DNA of 64,000 bases from Mikania micrantha (Eukaryota; Streptophyta; Magnoliopsida; Asterales; Asteraceae), in NCBI GenBank assembly GCA_009363875.1, contig CM018687.1:23443764-23507763 (forward strand), written 5' to 3'. The notes below the pieces were generated by a model. It made no database searches, was not told where the DNA came from, and was given only the letters and a program-made list of their open reading frames with translations. The position numbers were made by a program, and so were the translations under genes. Below are positions 10,970-23,120 of the stretch, piece by piece; position 1 is the stretch's first letter, and every line of letters starts with the position of its first letter.

Positions 10970-12040
10970 TTGCCCTTCTGACTGCACTTGCCAGAGCCCA
11001 CATAATATCAATCCTTTCCATGTCATCAAGATCAATCTGTGAGGAATCTTCATTTTTTAAGTGTGGATTTCCAATTTGTCCAGCTAACAATCCATCATAT
11101 GAGCTCACAAGAGTTGATAAGAGGCCCATATGATCTTTAGCTATCTCCACTGTTACTTTATCAAAATTATTTGTCTTCAAGTTTATGACATAATGGCTAT
11201 CCTCTGAGTAAGATGTAGAAGTGGCAGCAGACTGACTGAAAGGAGCATGTGAAGAAGTTATTTCCATAGTGGGAATAGGATAGTAGATGGAATGATCTTG
11301 AATTGGCTTTCCACTTGTTTTTCATCTCCTGCTCCTTCAGCTTTTGAATAAAGTCATTAATATCCATGGTGGCAAGCATCTCACTCTGCTTCAGCACCAT
11401 AAGGAAAGATTCCCACTTGGGAGGTAATGCATCCGCCAGATATAGAATCTTTTCTTGAGTTGTTGTCTTGACTTGATGATTGAAGAGCTCACAAAGAAGA
11501 TGATAAAATCTGGTAATAAGTTCATCCAGAGACTCATTTCCCACATACATAAAGTTATTGAACTCTTTCCTCAAAGCTTCATACTTGATGTTCGTCAGTG
11601 CATCATTCCCTTCATATATCTGCTGCAATGCATCCCATAGCAATTTGGAAGAAGTAAATTGTCTGAACTGATGGGATATGTCAGTGGCAATAGACTGAGA
11701 CAGTATTGCATAGGCCTTACCTCAAAATCATATAACTTTCATGGAGGTTCAGTCATCCGAGTGACAAGCACAAGAGTTCCATCCTCATTGAGTGGTCTCA
11801 AATACCCACCTTCAATCATCATCGACAGATTGGTGTCCACCCAATTGATGTGAATCTCAAATCTATACTTCCAGTGTGGATAATCATCCAAGGAAAGCAA
11901 CTTTGGGTTTTTGTTGGAGTTTCCTGTCTTTGTCTCCGTAAGTAGTAGATTCTAAATCATGTGGTTCTGGTTTTCCATCAATGCAAGTTCATCCATATCA
12001 GCAAAGGTAATCTGATTTGACACTTAGAAAAATTTCAGCT
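10970..12040 (-). pseudogene. Ty1/copia gag remnant
   Basis: Read on the - strand, this is a copia gag of the UBN2/retrotran_gag_2 type. Translation near 11640-11300 gives LWDALQQIYEGN, YEALRKEFNNF, ELITRFYHLL and LADALPPKWESF, followed by the LKEQEMKNKW tail. Upstream, near 11800-11930, it shows LLSLDDYPHWKYRFEIHI. Internal stops and a frame change break it. Element 1 cuts it at 10969/10970; the rest of this copia element would be to the left, outside the window. Confidence 0.75.
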
Positions 12041-12570
12041 CTCAGGGACAAATGAAACTGAATTATAAGAATGACGGGTACGAATGAGTGTGTATTATGA
12101 GAATGAAGGGACGAATGATGTGTTCAAACGAATGGTTCACTGACACAAGTGAATATTTGGACGAATGGAAAAGTCAAACGAACGAGGGGCCATTCGTGCA
12201 AGCATCATGCGAACTAGAACATATTGGTGTGAAGTTGAACGAATAAATGGCTATTCGCCCAGGTAGCTCATTTGTGTGAATACCTATTCACCCAAAAACC
12301 CCATTCGTACGATCTAAGTTTTTAGCCACACAAAAATCTTTCAAATTCGATTTCTCAAGCGAAATTTCACACCAAAATTAGTAGACAACCTCACAATAAC
12401 CTTTTCAAGGTTCGTGAATCAACAAGACATCAAAAGAAGCCCAAAAACACAAGTTTCTTAATAGAAAAGCGAACTTTTTGATATTAGAAAATAGGGTTTT
12501 TGTAGAAAATCAATAGAACAATCTGAAGATCAATAGATTTGATTGAAATCGAGCAGAATCAAAAGCAAAA

Positions 12571-12583
12571 GCTCTGATACCAC
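12571..12583 (-). other. Primer-binding site of the copia element
   Basis: The - strand reads GTGGTATCAGAGC, complementary to the 3' end of plant initiator methionine tRNA. It sits two bases from the LTR that starts at 12586 on the + strand. It fixes the element's orientation as - and identifies 12586-13134 as its 5' LTR. Confidence 0.85.
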
Positions 12584-12585
12584 TT

Positions 12586-13134
12586 TGTAGGACCTCGGAA
12601 ACAACAAAGTTCCTTACGGATTTTGCTCGGCAGGCCCTCGAATAGTGCGGAATCCTATTCGCCCCGTGGTAATCTGATGATTGAGACTCAATGTTTTGAT
12701 CAAAATCGAACACCATGGGCCGTGATATGAAGTTGGATTGCAAGGGAGGCTCTAAAAACTAGGTGATTTGATAGGGGAATATTCAGGAGTGTTAAATATT
12801 ATCTTTGTGTATGTATTTATATAGATCTGCAGTTCGTGCGAATGAGTCACACGAATCACTCACTCACACGAATAACGATCCACAAATGAGCATGTCACAC
12901 AAATGAATCAAATTCCTGATTCATTCGGGTGACTGGACATTCGTTAGGTGTTCATTCGTGCGAATGAACTCAAATTTTCATTCATATGAATGGTCCTGTT
13001 TGTCATATAAAGTCAAATTCAAACATGTTAATCATAAACAAACAATATAAAATACTTGATTTTATTAATCATATCAACTTTGTGCAATCAAGATAGACTA
13101 TTACATTGAACTAGGGACACTATATGCATCAACA
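12586..13134 (-). mobile_element. 5' LTR of the copia element (549 bp)
   Basis: On the - strand it starts TGTTGATGCATATAG and ends GAGGTCCTACA next to the primer-binding site, giving TG...CA ends. It is dense in the words CGAATG/CATTCG, including a near-palindromic TTCATTCGTGCGAATGAA around 12951. The element's other LTR is not in view. Confidence 0.7.
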
Positions 13135-13138
13135 CAGG

Positions 13139-13474
13139 TATTTATAGGCATCAGCATGTCGGGCGAATGAGTCATGCGTATGACTCATTCACACGAATGA
13201 CGATCCACGAAATCCACGAATAAGCCATCAATACGAATGAATCAGGTTCCTGATTCATTCATTTGACTAGACATCCGTTATATGTTCATTCGTACGAATG
13301 AACTCACTTTTAGGTCCATGCGTACGAATGGTCTTGTTTAGTATATAAAGTAAAACCTGATAAACATATACAAACAGAACCATAAAATAGGAAATACTTG
13401 TTTTCATTAACAATATCGGCTTGGTGCATTCAAATTATACTATTACATTGACCTAGGGACACTATATGCATTAA
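13139..13474 (-). repeat. Second, partial copy of the copia LTR
   Basis: This segment repeats about 12811-13130: TATTTATA, a CGAATG-rich part, TTCATTCGTACGAATGAA (about 13285), and the shared GACCTAGGGACACTATATGC end. Identity is clearly lower than for a recent duplication. It is probably an older LTR fragment of the same family lying next to the first, or an internal LTR duplication. Confidence 0.6.
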
Positions 13475-16232
13475 TAAAAACGAGCCCAAACGATCGTGGT
13501 TCTAGTGAGAAGGTTTGGCCAGATTATGGTTTTCTCCATTTCAGCCCTTTGAGCTTGTAAACCGGTTTTAACACTTAGAATTAACATGAAAATGGATTAG
13601 GAATGCTTGGAGCATGTTATAATAAAGACTTAAAGGTTCAAAGATGGCTGAAACTTCTAGGTTGATTAATATCGATATAAGAACAACCCAAGGGATAGTA
13701 TCGATGGAACTTCCATTTGCCCAGCTCAAACCTGTCGAAACTAGCAAGTTTGACAGAATCAATATCGATGGAACCTGGGCGAGATTGTTAGTTTCGATGC
13801 TCTCCAGAGATCTGGGGCCAAGTGGCCATCGATACTAGTAGTATGGATGGCTTAGGAGCTGAACAAATGGAACCTATCGATACTATAGTCTCGATGGGAT
13901 GAGATTGTGTTTCAAGCCTTATCCATCGATATTAACCATCGATACTATCTTGGCCTTGTTGATACTAGTTCTTTGATGTCTACCAAGTAAATTGAACCTT
14001 AAATGAACAAATCTTAAACACTAGTAAGGACATATGAGCTAAAATAATAAGGTTAATTACGAAGGATTACAAGAATATACATGGACATGGACATGTCGAT
14101 ATTGTTAATATCGACACTTCTTTTGAGCCAATTCTAACCCTCGCTACTATCATAAAAATCTAATCCAAGTGTTTCAAATAACCACAAGGCTAAGTATACT
14201 TAGGGATGATCAAGTGGAATGGTTACAAGATCATGCAATGGTTAAAGGAATAAAACAAGGCATATCAAGCTAAACACACTTTCAAACCAAATGAATTCAA
14301 GATTTTCTAAACTAGACTTGTATTTTATAAAAACAAGAGGTTATAACCAACATAATGTGGTTAGTATTCAAAGAAAGATGATAACACATTGACAAATAAT
14401 AACAATGAAACAAGAAGGATTTTGTAAAACAAATTTAACTTACTTTATAATTAAATATTGACTTTGTAACAAATTGTTTTTCCAAAATAAATTAACACAT
14501 GTTTTATTTAAACATAAACTTTAAATAACTTAGTTGATTATTATAGATAAGGGTTTAATAAGAGTAGTATAATAAATCACATAGTTACAAACCTAGTAAA
14601 ACACTAGAAAGGCAATTAGGTCACCTAGTATAAAACACTTAGACCTAAACACAACACTTAAAGGAATATAATACTTACCATACAAAACTTTAACAAATGA
14701 AATTAGGTGCTGAAGCCACTCAATCCACAACAAACGAGTATGCACATTCTTAGGTCAATCAAGTACCCAACAACACATGTGAGTTCATTGTCCCTTTTCA
14801 ATTGTTTTGTTTTATAAACTATGGGACTTAGAAACATGTTAAATGTTTTACATAAATGTATGTCATGTTTAATAACTAATATGCTATCATACTGATATAC
14901 ATGTTTACAATGATTCTATACTCATGTTTGAAAATGCTTATGATCTCATTTACTTTCTCATACATAAACTTTCACATACAAATACTATTTCATACATATA
15001 CTTTCACACAAAATACTCATACATTACTCATACATACACAAACTCATACATACACATAACATCTTATACAAACTCAAACACATACAAGTGGTTGGTGTGC
15101 CCGGGATGGGGCATACATGGATGGGATCCAAGTTAGTAAGCAGTACATGTGCACATGGCATGGGATGTCTCAATACTCAATACTCACAAGGACATCATAA
15201 AGCAGACTGATTGGCCGTCGAGCGTTGACATGGAGTCAACCCCTACTAGTCATTCATTGACCTTCCTTGTCAACTCAGTGTTTTGTAACGAGTGGCTATG
15301 ATGATTATGATTCCTTTCAGTTGACTATATGTCCTCTGTTAGGTATCCTCTAACTATGCACCAATGCTGAAAGTTACTCCCAAGTTACTTTTGTGGGTTT
15401 GTACTGTTAATCATCGCGTGTGACTCTAGGAGTCACCCCTTCAAATTTCAGTCGCCTACAGTTGTGAACTTAAACTTGGTTTTCGAACTCTAATAAAATG
15501 GAATTTGGATAATCATAATACTTTTCAAAGCAATTAAAGTGTTTGAAATGGAAATACTACACATACAATACTTTGGTTAAACAATAAGACTGAATGTGGT
15601 AAATGACCAGAGTGAAAATCTTAATTTCCATTAAAGGCAAAGTCGTGTCATGTTAAGCATGTGGTGGGCTGGCGGCTGGACTTGACCTACGTATGCCCTA
15701 TATATAAGCAGACTTGACATGATGGGATGATTTCGGTACTGAGGTTTAAGGTGGAGACTCTGAAGAATTTTAGTAAAGGCTACACTTACAAAACTTTTAC
15801 AATGTTTTCATTACTAAACTTATGAACTCACCAACCATATGTTGACTTTGTTTTCTTACATGTTTTCTCAGGTGACGAAGATATGTAAGACTAGGAGCTC
15901 AGGTTAATCACTAGGATGCCCAGCTAGAGGACCGAGTGACTTTTGGACATTCATACTTTTGTTTATTAGATGTGAATCATTTTGATATCTTGTACGTTTA
16001 CAAGATAGTAAACTCATGATTTTTTTTGTATAGGTTTACATTGTTAAATTATCGAACGTGACAATTGTAATTTAACTTTTTTATCTTAGTTTAAATGTTA
16101 TTATGTTTATTTATTCTCAAATGTTGTTCTATGTATACAATCCGATCATTCCGATTATCACACGATATCACGCCCCGAGACTATTCCGCACGACGGGAAA
16201 GTTGATCCAGCCCGCCAGCTCAGGGTGTGACA
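13475..16232 (+). mobile_element. Solo or truncated gypsy-type LTR
   Basis: The right end (GCCCGCCAGCTCAGGGTGTGACA) matches the terminal part of the element 1 and 2 LTRs, and no primer-binding site follows. The interior has the shared LTR plan: a cassette of TCGATACTA/ATATCGAT words (13660-14110), the GTGAGTTCATTGTCCC block (14779), a late TATA module (15658-15720) and TTTCTCAG|GTGAC (near 15865). The left end is not resolved. The reading frame at 14924-15136 is a low-complexity CATAC/ACTCATAC stretch and not a gene. Confidence 0.75.
13660..14110. repeat. TCGATACTA word cassette
   Basis: The words ATCGATACTA, TAGTATCGATGG and AATATCGAT, in both orientations, recur about a dozen times in 450 bp. 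A related cassette lies in a different LTR at 51000-51480. I see no coding potential. Confidence 0.65.
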
Positions 16233-17459
16233 CTTGAGATTGCATGTTGCTCTTCTTTAACCATGCTAATTCTATTTGATATGCTTTATATATAGATATT
16301 TCTAATGCTGATAACATGAAGTTTTACATGCATAAATATTAAATATTATTTACACCCATTATCGTCCCATAAGAACTATATTAAATCAAAATAAAGTAAC
16401 AAAACGCAAGGGTAACATGAAAAAAACAAACTGAAACTATAAGGTAACATAAATAGGTTAAATACATGTCAATAAAATACAAAACTTTACTGAAATTAAC
16501 TTAAGTAACAAAGTGACAACGACAGTTGGAAAGAAAACTATGAACTGATAAGTTGTTATAAAAGAGTTAAACATATGTCAGATATGATAACTAAAGGCCT
16601 ATATTCATATGCATGTAGTGTATTATAGGTGATATGAAAAATTACTACCCTTGGTGCTTTGTTTCCACACCAACCAACTTAAAATTGTTGGGATCAAATG
16701 TGTGAGGCTAATGATAAAACTATTCCAAACTTGTTAAGGAACATGAAATTCAAGAAACAAAATTGTTGATGACCAAAAATTGTTGACTTCAAGTGAAGGA
16801 ACTATAGAAGATGAAGCATGTTGGAGATAGTGGAGATTACATTTAGGGTTCTTGATGGTCATGTAGGACATTATAGCTGACGGTGGTGATGTAGCTAGAC
16901 ATGGGCTTGGTGGTGGATATTGCATTTAGGGTTCTTGATGTTGAGTGTAAGGGATGGACATGAGACTGGTTAAGAGGAGTATAGACTTAAGCTATCAACA
17001 TCAGTTAGCAAATGTGGCAAATTAGAAAAACCAAAAAACAATTATATTTTTTTCATGCATTTTAATATATAGTAATAATTTCTCAAACCTTAAATAAAAA
17101 AACTTAAGTGAACAAAAACTAAAAGGATGGAAATAGGTTATTCCAAATGTAATGAGATATTCAAATGTTATTTAAAAATCAATTAGGGATATTTATTTAA
17201 ATAAATAAATAATCCTAAATGAAAACCATTCAAACTTAGACACATCATTTAGGACTTCCATATTATGTCATGGATTATAGGATGCCAAAACTTGAACTCT
17301 AAGCATAGACTAACAATTCTATTATCTTTAGGTTAAGGTGTGCAAGCACAACTAAATAAATTTTAAGCAACGATCTATTGAACAAAGCTAGGACATCAAG
17401 TGAGTACTTATATACTCCCTCTTTTATAATATATCGTCTCCAAAGAATAACCTTTATTT
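16233..17459. other. AT-rich stretch without recognisable genes
   Basis: No plausible gene, transposon terminus or RNA gene is visible here. A repeated phrase (GCATTTAGGGTTCTTGATG) occurs near 16840 and 16920. The stretch sits between an LTR end at 16232 and a copia polymerase remnant. Confidence 0.5.
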
Positions 17460-17499
17460 CATTCTTTCGTGGTTATACCTAATCGACATATTTGTGGAT

Positions 17500-18265
17500 T
17501 GACCTTTAATTAGGCATGATGAATATGAGGTATAACCACATAAGAATGAAATAAAGGTTATTTTGTAACAAATTTTGAAAAGGTGGCTGAATCCAATAGT
17601 TAGTGAAAATATCTGCAACTTGATCAATTGTTGATACGTGTACAGGAGTATCTTTTAGGTATCTGAATATCTTATTCACAAAGGATAAATAAGATTGTTT
17701 TGGAGAAGATTGGTAACTTGCATAGACACATGTGGCATACATAATGTCTTGTATGGATGCAGTTAGATACATCAGTGATCCAATCATACATCTATAGAGA
17801 TTTTCAAATTTACTCAAAATATATTTTATACACTTATACTGATGAATGAAAATACCATTTAGTGTTTGTTGAATCTGAAGGCCTAAAAATGTTTTCAATT
17901 CACTTTAGGCACTCATTTCAAATTTTGAACACACGAGATTAGAAAAGTTTTCACATAAAGATAGATTGGTTGATCCAAATAAAATGTCATCAACATAAAT
18001 TTGGACTAGCAGAAGGTCTTTTCCAAGCCTACCAAGATCAAATAAATCAATTTGATCAACAACAGGAAAATGCATACCAAGATGAGAAGGAGCAATAATA
18101 AAGTTCTTGCTGGAAGAAGGTAAGTACAAAGTGGAAACCTTCATAAACTAGGACATTACCAGTCTCAGGAAGGAGGTTGAAGCTCTTTCCATCAGAATAA
18201 ATGCAGCAACAAAGAAGAAGAGAGATGTTGACCAAAGAAACAGAATAAAACATATCCTGATCCAA
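17500..18265 (-). pseudogene. Ty1/copia reverse transcriptase/RNase H remnant
   Basis: The - strand encodes pieces of copia pol in the right order: LLLVQIYVDDILFGST (the YVDD active site, near 18020-17970), FSNLVCSKFEMS, FLGLQIQQTLNGIFIHQ, then YRCMIGSLMYLTAS and IFRYLKDTP, followed by a piece of RNase H end (DQVADIFT). Between KFEN and YRCM, and again after KDTP, coding sequence is missing, so internal deletions have occurred. Stops and frame changes separate the parts. Confidence 0.8.
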
Positions 18266-18270
18266 AACAA

Positions 18271-19190
18271 ATGGGATTCAAGGAATGCCATTCTGAGTGG
18301 AGAGATATCGCCTTGTATGACGAGTGGTCCAAGTTCAAAAACGTAAATAAGGATCACCCTGAACTTTGGCAAGAATTTGCTCAATCATCCACTACCCTTG
18401 ACCCTTACAAATCCTCAACATTAAAGGAGTCCAAGGAACTCACCACAAACTCCATGATTGATCAAATTATGAGTGGATCAATAGGAGTTTCTGAAGTTGA
18501 CCCAACACTAAAACCATTGGGTAACTACTTTAATCCTTAGATTGAAATTGAAGAGGAGATCAAGCCTGATATTCTGGCCAGATATAGACCTGATCAATAT
18601 GTTGTAGCGAGAACCATAATAAATAAAAGGTCTAAAACCAAAAGGTATGAAATCTTGCATATGCCTCAATCAACACCATCTCCTCCTCCCGAACAGTCCA
18701 ACCCTCAGAAAAGACAAAGGCCAAACCCTCCTTCACAATAACCTTTACATGTCTCCCATTCCCAACCTGGGATTAGGAGATGGTTCTTTGATGAAGGAAC
18801 CAATTCAATAATAATTGACAGGTATAATGATTCTAGAACCTCCTTCACACATTGACACTCCTTTCTGGATCATTCTGAAGCTAATCTAAGTAGGGTGATG
18901 CAAGTAGAGCTAGAGAATGATGAGATGAATCACAAGGTGCAGGAATTCCTCCTTGACCTAAGAGGTCAGTTAACAATAAACCTACCCAAGAAATAAGTGG
19001 TTTTGGCTTCATCAGTCCAGAGGGAGATTCTTGGAAAATAAGGGCTGATGAGCCATAACCACATGTCCCATCTATGTGGTTAACCACTGAGTGGTTTAAC
19101 CCCTGAAGCCTAACCCCGGATACATTGCACTTAACTGCGGAAGACAACCGTAGACAAAGTGCATACATGACACTGAGCTCAACCATGGAT
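18271..19190 (+). pseudogene. Unidentified degraded reading frame
   Basis: An 89-codon open frame (18271-18540) continues past a stop as a readable frame to about 18740 (EEIKPDILARYRPDQYVVAR, then a Pro/Ser-rich and Lys/Arg-rich part ending in a stop) and in pieces to about 19020. It is hydrophilic with no membrane segment. I do not recognise the family. The length, stops and setting between retroelement remnants suggest a mobile-element or endogenous viral relic, but no diagnostic motif supports either. Confidence 0.35.
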
Positions 19191-19549
19191 CACAACCACT
19201 GCCTCAATAACCTTGGAAGATAACCACTTATGCTCTCAATAATAACTGCGGATAAGCAAGTTTAGAGAAGGAACTGAACCAAGCAGCGAATCACAACCAC
19301 GAAATACTAAACACAAAGGAAACACTGAAGACCTTAGTCTTAGAATTACTCTTTCCGTTGTTGACTTTGTTCATCTATTATGTACTTTTTGTCCTATTTT
19401 AGTGTCTGTAAATTGTCAGTTGTTTGTCTTATTATTTCAGCCAAAGCTTGTATTAATGCTTGGATATTTATATCCCAACAATCTCTGTAATACATGGATT
19501 AATTCTCTCAAAATTCCTTGTGTTATTACTTCATGTTTTCTCTATTAAA

Positions 19550-19554
19550 TACTA
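19550..19554. other. Left target-site duplication of element 2 (TACTA)
   Basis: TACTA immediately precedes TGTCACACCCCGAG at 19555. The same five bases immediately follow GGGGTGTGACA at 30237-30241. Five-base duplications are the norm for Ty3/gypsy integrases. The match shows that 19555-30236 entered as one unit. Confidence 0.85.
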
Positions 19555-20427
19555 TGTCACACCCCGAGCCGGCGGGGTTGGATCGGAGTCCCCGTCGGGC
19601 GGAAGGTTCTCGGGGCGCAATATCGTGAGTGATAATCGTGATGATCAGATTGTTTACATAGCATCAATGTTAAGAATATCTAAAGCATAATTAAAATTAA
19701 ACTAGGATTACAAAGTTAAATTACAATATCAATGTTTGATAATTTAACTAAGTAAACATATCCAAAAGAATCAAATGTTTCTATCTTGTATCTGTACAAG
19801 ATATCAAAAGAGATTTGTATTACCTACAAAAGATGTGCTTTCAAAAGTCTGCTAGGTCCTCTAGTTGGGCTGCCTAGCATGCAATCCTGAGCCTTAGTTT
19901 ATACCTGTGCAACACCTGAGAAAGCATGTAAGAAAACAAAGTCAACACAACAGTTGGTGAGTTCATGTAGTTTATAAGTTTAAATAGCTTTAGCAAACCT
20001 CTTTCGGTAAAACCTTAATCTTATTTATTCCACATGTAATATCCAAATCGGTATGCTTATATATAGGGCATACCCCTGGGTCGAGCCTACAACCCGCCCA
20101 GACGCCATCCCACCACATACTAATCCGCATATGACACTGTTGTTAATAATAATTAAGCATTTTACCTACCCTTCAATCTCGTTTCCCCATTATAGTTTAA
20201 GCATTTTGTTTGTAAGTTTACTCATAGCATCCATGAGTTTAGTTTGAGAGTCACCGGAATAGACAACTGAACGCCCGAGGGAATCCAGTATCAATCCATA
20301 CCAGCACTGGGTGTAATTAGCAACTTAGGGGGAGATAGAGGATTCCCATGATGACACCAAGTCAACTAGGGATCACCAATATCGTCCTAATTACTGATCA
20401 CATGTGTAAATAGTTTTGGGAAACACT

Positions 20428-20760
20428 ACATGGCAAGCACTGAGAGGCCATCAGTCCGTTTCCTCGTTTCAGACCATGAAGGACACCCTATGGCAAGCAC
20501 TGAGAGACCACAGTAGATGCCTTCTAGTCCCGACTGTGAAGAACACATGAAGGCAAGCACTGAGAGACCAACTATTGTTCTTCAAGTCCCGACTAGGAAG
20601 AACACATGAAGGCAAGCACTGAGAGACCAACTATTGTTCTTCCATAGCCAATAGTTTTAGCATACAAGTTTATAGCATTCAAATAGTCCAGCATTTATGT
20701 AACTTGTGCACAAGTACTAGCTTTACAACCGGTAGGGCAAGCACTGAGAGGCCAAACCGT
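20428..20760. repeat. Tandem repeat with GGCAAGCACTGAGAG core
   Basis: Five copies of GGCAAGCACTGAGAG followed by G/ACCA occur. Four are spaced roughly 65 bp apart (about 20431-20645) and one is separated (about 20735). The third and fourth units are almost identical over their full length, so that step of the expansion is recent. Confidence 0.75.
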
Positions 20761-20869
20761 TGTTTTAGCATGGCAAGCATATAGCGCATACAAAGTTTAA
20801 AGCATTCTGAGCATTTTAAGCATTCAGCATGTATGTATATATCAATAGTATTAGCATAAAATTATTAGC

Positions 20870-21250
20870 ATTTATTGTTAACATTAGCATTAGCATGTAG
20901 CATAACCCGTAGCATTAGCATTTAGCATAACCCGTAGCATTAGCATTTAGCATGACCCGTAGTATTAGCATTTAGCATAACTCGTAGCTTTAGCATCTAA
21001 TATAACCCATAGCATTTGTTTGTAGCATAAACCCGTAGCATTAGTTTGTAGCATAAACCAGTAGCATTAGCATTCACAATAGCCTCATCAGATAGTAAAT
21101 ACCTTTAGCACTTGGTATTATCACATAGCTTTAGTATTAGCAAATTAACTTATGCCTTTAGCACTTGGCATAATCATGTAGCATTAGTATTAATAGCAAA
21201 CTTATGCCTTAAGCACTTGGCATAATCATGTAGCATTAACATCTGTGTAT
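20870..21250. repeat. TAGCATTAGCATTTAGCATAACCCG tandem array
   Basis: A degenerate array is built from TAGCATTAGCATT and AGCATAACCCG words. It grades into units with CACTTGGCATAATCATGTAGCATTA (about 21110-21240). It lies inside the element 2 LTR and is absent from the element 1 LTR. No reading frame is conserved across it. Confidence 0.7.
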
Positions 21251-22029
21251 AAGAATCGTATAAAAGCATTTTGTTAAATTTAAAACGCTTGTTTAAAATG
21301 TATAACATGCTTCTCAGTCCCGAAGTAAAACTCAAAATAGTTTGAAAAGGGACAATGAACTCACCTTGCAGTTGTCGTAGTTGACTTAGCCTAAACAAGA
21401 AATGTACGCGCTCTTTGTAGTTCTTTTTGTAGTTTTTAGAGTCCTGTATTGATTTCACGTTGTTTATAACTTATAATTATAAGTTTGCAGGTATTTGTGT
21501 GTGTTAGTATATGTGTTAGCCATAAGCTTTGGCTAACACTCGTAAGTCTCGGTCGCGGTCTTCATTCGGCCCCAACGTATTGGTTATTGGTTGTACCCAC
21601 ACTTGACCATTTAGATTTTTTTTTATTATAACATGCCTTTAGATTTCATGTTTAGCTTTGATTATTCTCTATTTGGTTATGAAGGGTGGAAACGCATCGT
21701 AGCTTCTAAGTACAACACTTAGACTTTTAACTGATTAAAACTCAAGTTGTTGTTTATTTAAAGAGGGTTATTCTTCTTTGTACTGATGTGAGTAATCCAT
21801 TGCTATCTAACCTTTTAAAACCTCATAGAAAATAACTAATTACATTGTCATAGATAACCATGGCACATCTTTTAGAAAATTTAGAGTTTTAAGTTAGTGA
21901 AATTACCTAAATCCAACCCACCACCTTTGTAGTAGATTAAATTATTAATTCCATGCATCTTATTATAATTAATTTGTTTAAGATGCTAGATTAGTTCATG
22001 AACTTTGTGGGTTGAAATTCAATTGGACC

Positions 22030-22700
22030 ACATGTGGTTGTGTGGGCCAAGTATCCTGGGCTTTGGGCCGCAACAGCAGGCCTTGGGCCGAGATAGTGCT
22101 TTGGGCCGCATTAGATCATGGTCCACTATTGGGCCTAACCAAGAATCTGGGCCTTAACAGAGAGGACAGGCTGCAATAATGGGCCACATTAAGGTATTTG
22201 GGCCGCATAAACGTCCATGGGCCGAACTGTTGGCTCAAGTCCTCTAAGATGCTGTTGGATCTAGATGTGGTCATGTGGGTCTAAACTGATGGAAACTAAT
22301 CCTTTATGTTCTGGGCCAATGCAGCCCATTGGGCTTCTGTGTAACGAAATTGGGCCACGGGTGGGTTACTGGTCGAATGAGATTGTCACAAGGTTAAGTC
22401 GAACGTAATCATCAGGAGCAAATGACATGTTGGTCGAATGAAAGCTGGTCCATCAGTGGAACATCTAAGCGAATGGCTAGCCACATGGCCTTTGGCAGAA
22501 TGTGGCTTAGCCTGGGGCGAATGGGACCAGTCGAATGGGTAGGGGCGAAGGTCTATGGCCGACTGAAGCTAACCCACGAAGGAGCCCAGCCGAATGGGGT
22601 GGCCTGCGAATGGAGTGCATGGCGAATGAGTGGTGGTTCCAGCGAATCAAGACATTCGGCCTTAGTCTCTTCTTTCGGCCGAATGGTGGCTAGTCGCCCT
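22030..22700. repeat. GGGCC and CGAATG word cassettes
   Basis: About eleven (T/A)TGGGCC or CTGGGCC words fill 22040-22360. CGAATG words (about nine, plus CATTCGG variants) fill 22375-22690. TGGGCC/TGGGCT are known plant site II (TCP-type) promoter words, so a role in LTR transcription is possible but unproven. The reading frame at 22422-22763 is a by-product of the repeated CGAATG words. Confidence 0.6.
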
Positions 22701-22904
22701 CTATTCGCACGACAGAAACTCAGATCCACAAGGGTGATGTCGAGTTCCAGCCAAGGACCATGATAGTTTTCAAGTGGTTGTGTGTTTTAGGACTAGTTTC
22801 AGTGTAGATGGTTCGAAGAGATAGATTCTAAATCGACTAGGTTATGGTTTGAACGAGAGGGTACAAAAACCCTAAAAATCGCCATCTTGCACCACAGCTT
22901 ACCT

Positions 22905-23120
22905 CGAATCAGATAGGTTCTAACCCAGATCGGTTGTACCCTCGAATCAAGATCTTCGTTTAGGCTCAAGAACCACTCAATTTCATCAAGAAATGAGTGA
23001 GTTATGGTAGATTAAAGCTTGAAAATGGTGGTGTGAGCTAGAAACCGGGATTAGGGTTTAGAAGTGGGGAGGAAGAAGTAAAAATGAAGGGAAGCCTCAT
23101 TTTAAGGCTTTAAATACCCC
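22905..23120 (-). promoter_or_regulatory. Early promoter-like block and GAG|GTAAG site of element 2 LTR
   Basis: On the - strand, GGTATTTAAAGCC (about 23107-23118) resembles a TATA box. A CT-rich leader with an AACCCTAATCCC phrase follows, then TCGAG|GTAAGC (22910-22917), a strong 5' splice-site match. The same order (TATA, pyrimidine-rich leader, GAG|GTAA) is found at 7510-7920 and 50606-50830. Confidence 0.45.

Noticed and set aside
14924..15136. 70-codon Tyr/Thr/Ser/His-rich frame
   Set aside because: A low-complexity ACTCATAC/CATACAAAC stretch inside an LTR.
18271..19190. Endogenous pararetrovirus gene
   Set aside because: The Pro/Ser-rich and basic composition is suggestive, but I see no zinc knuckle, movement-protein or polymerase motif, so it is left unidentified.
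20428..20760. Regularly spaced repeats resembling a CRISPR array
   Set aside because: Plant LTR tandem repeat; the spacers are similar to each other and no cas genes exist in a plant genome.
22422..22763. 113-codon open frame
   Set aside because: Generated by repeated CGAATG words in the LTR; composition is biased and no domain is visible.
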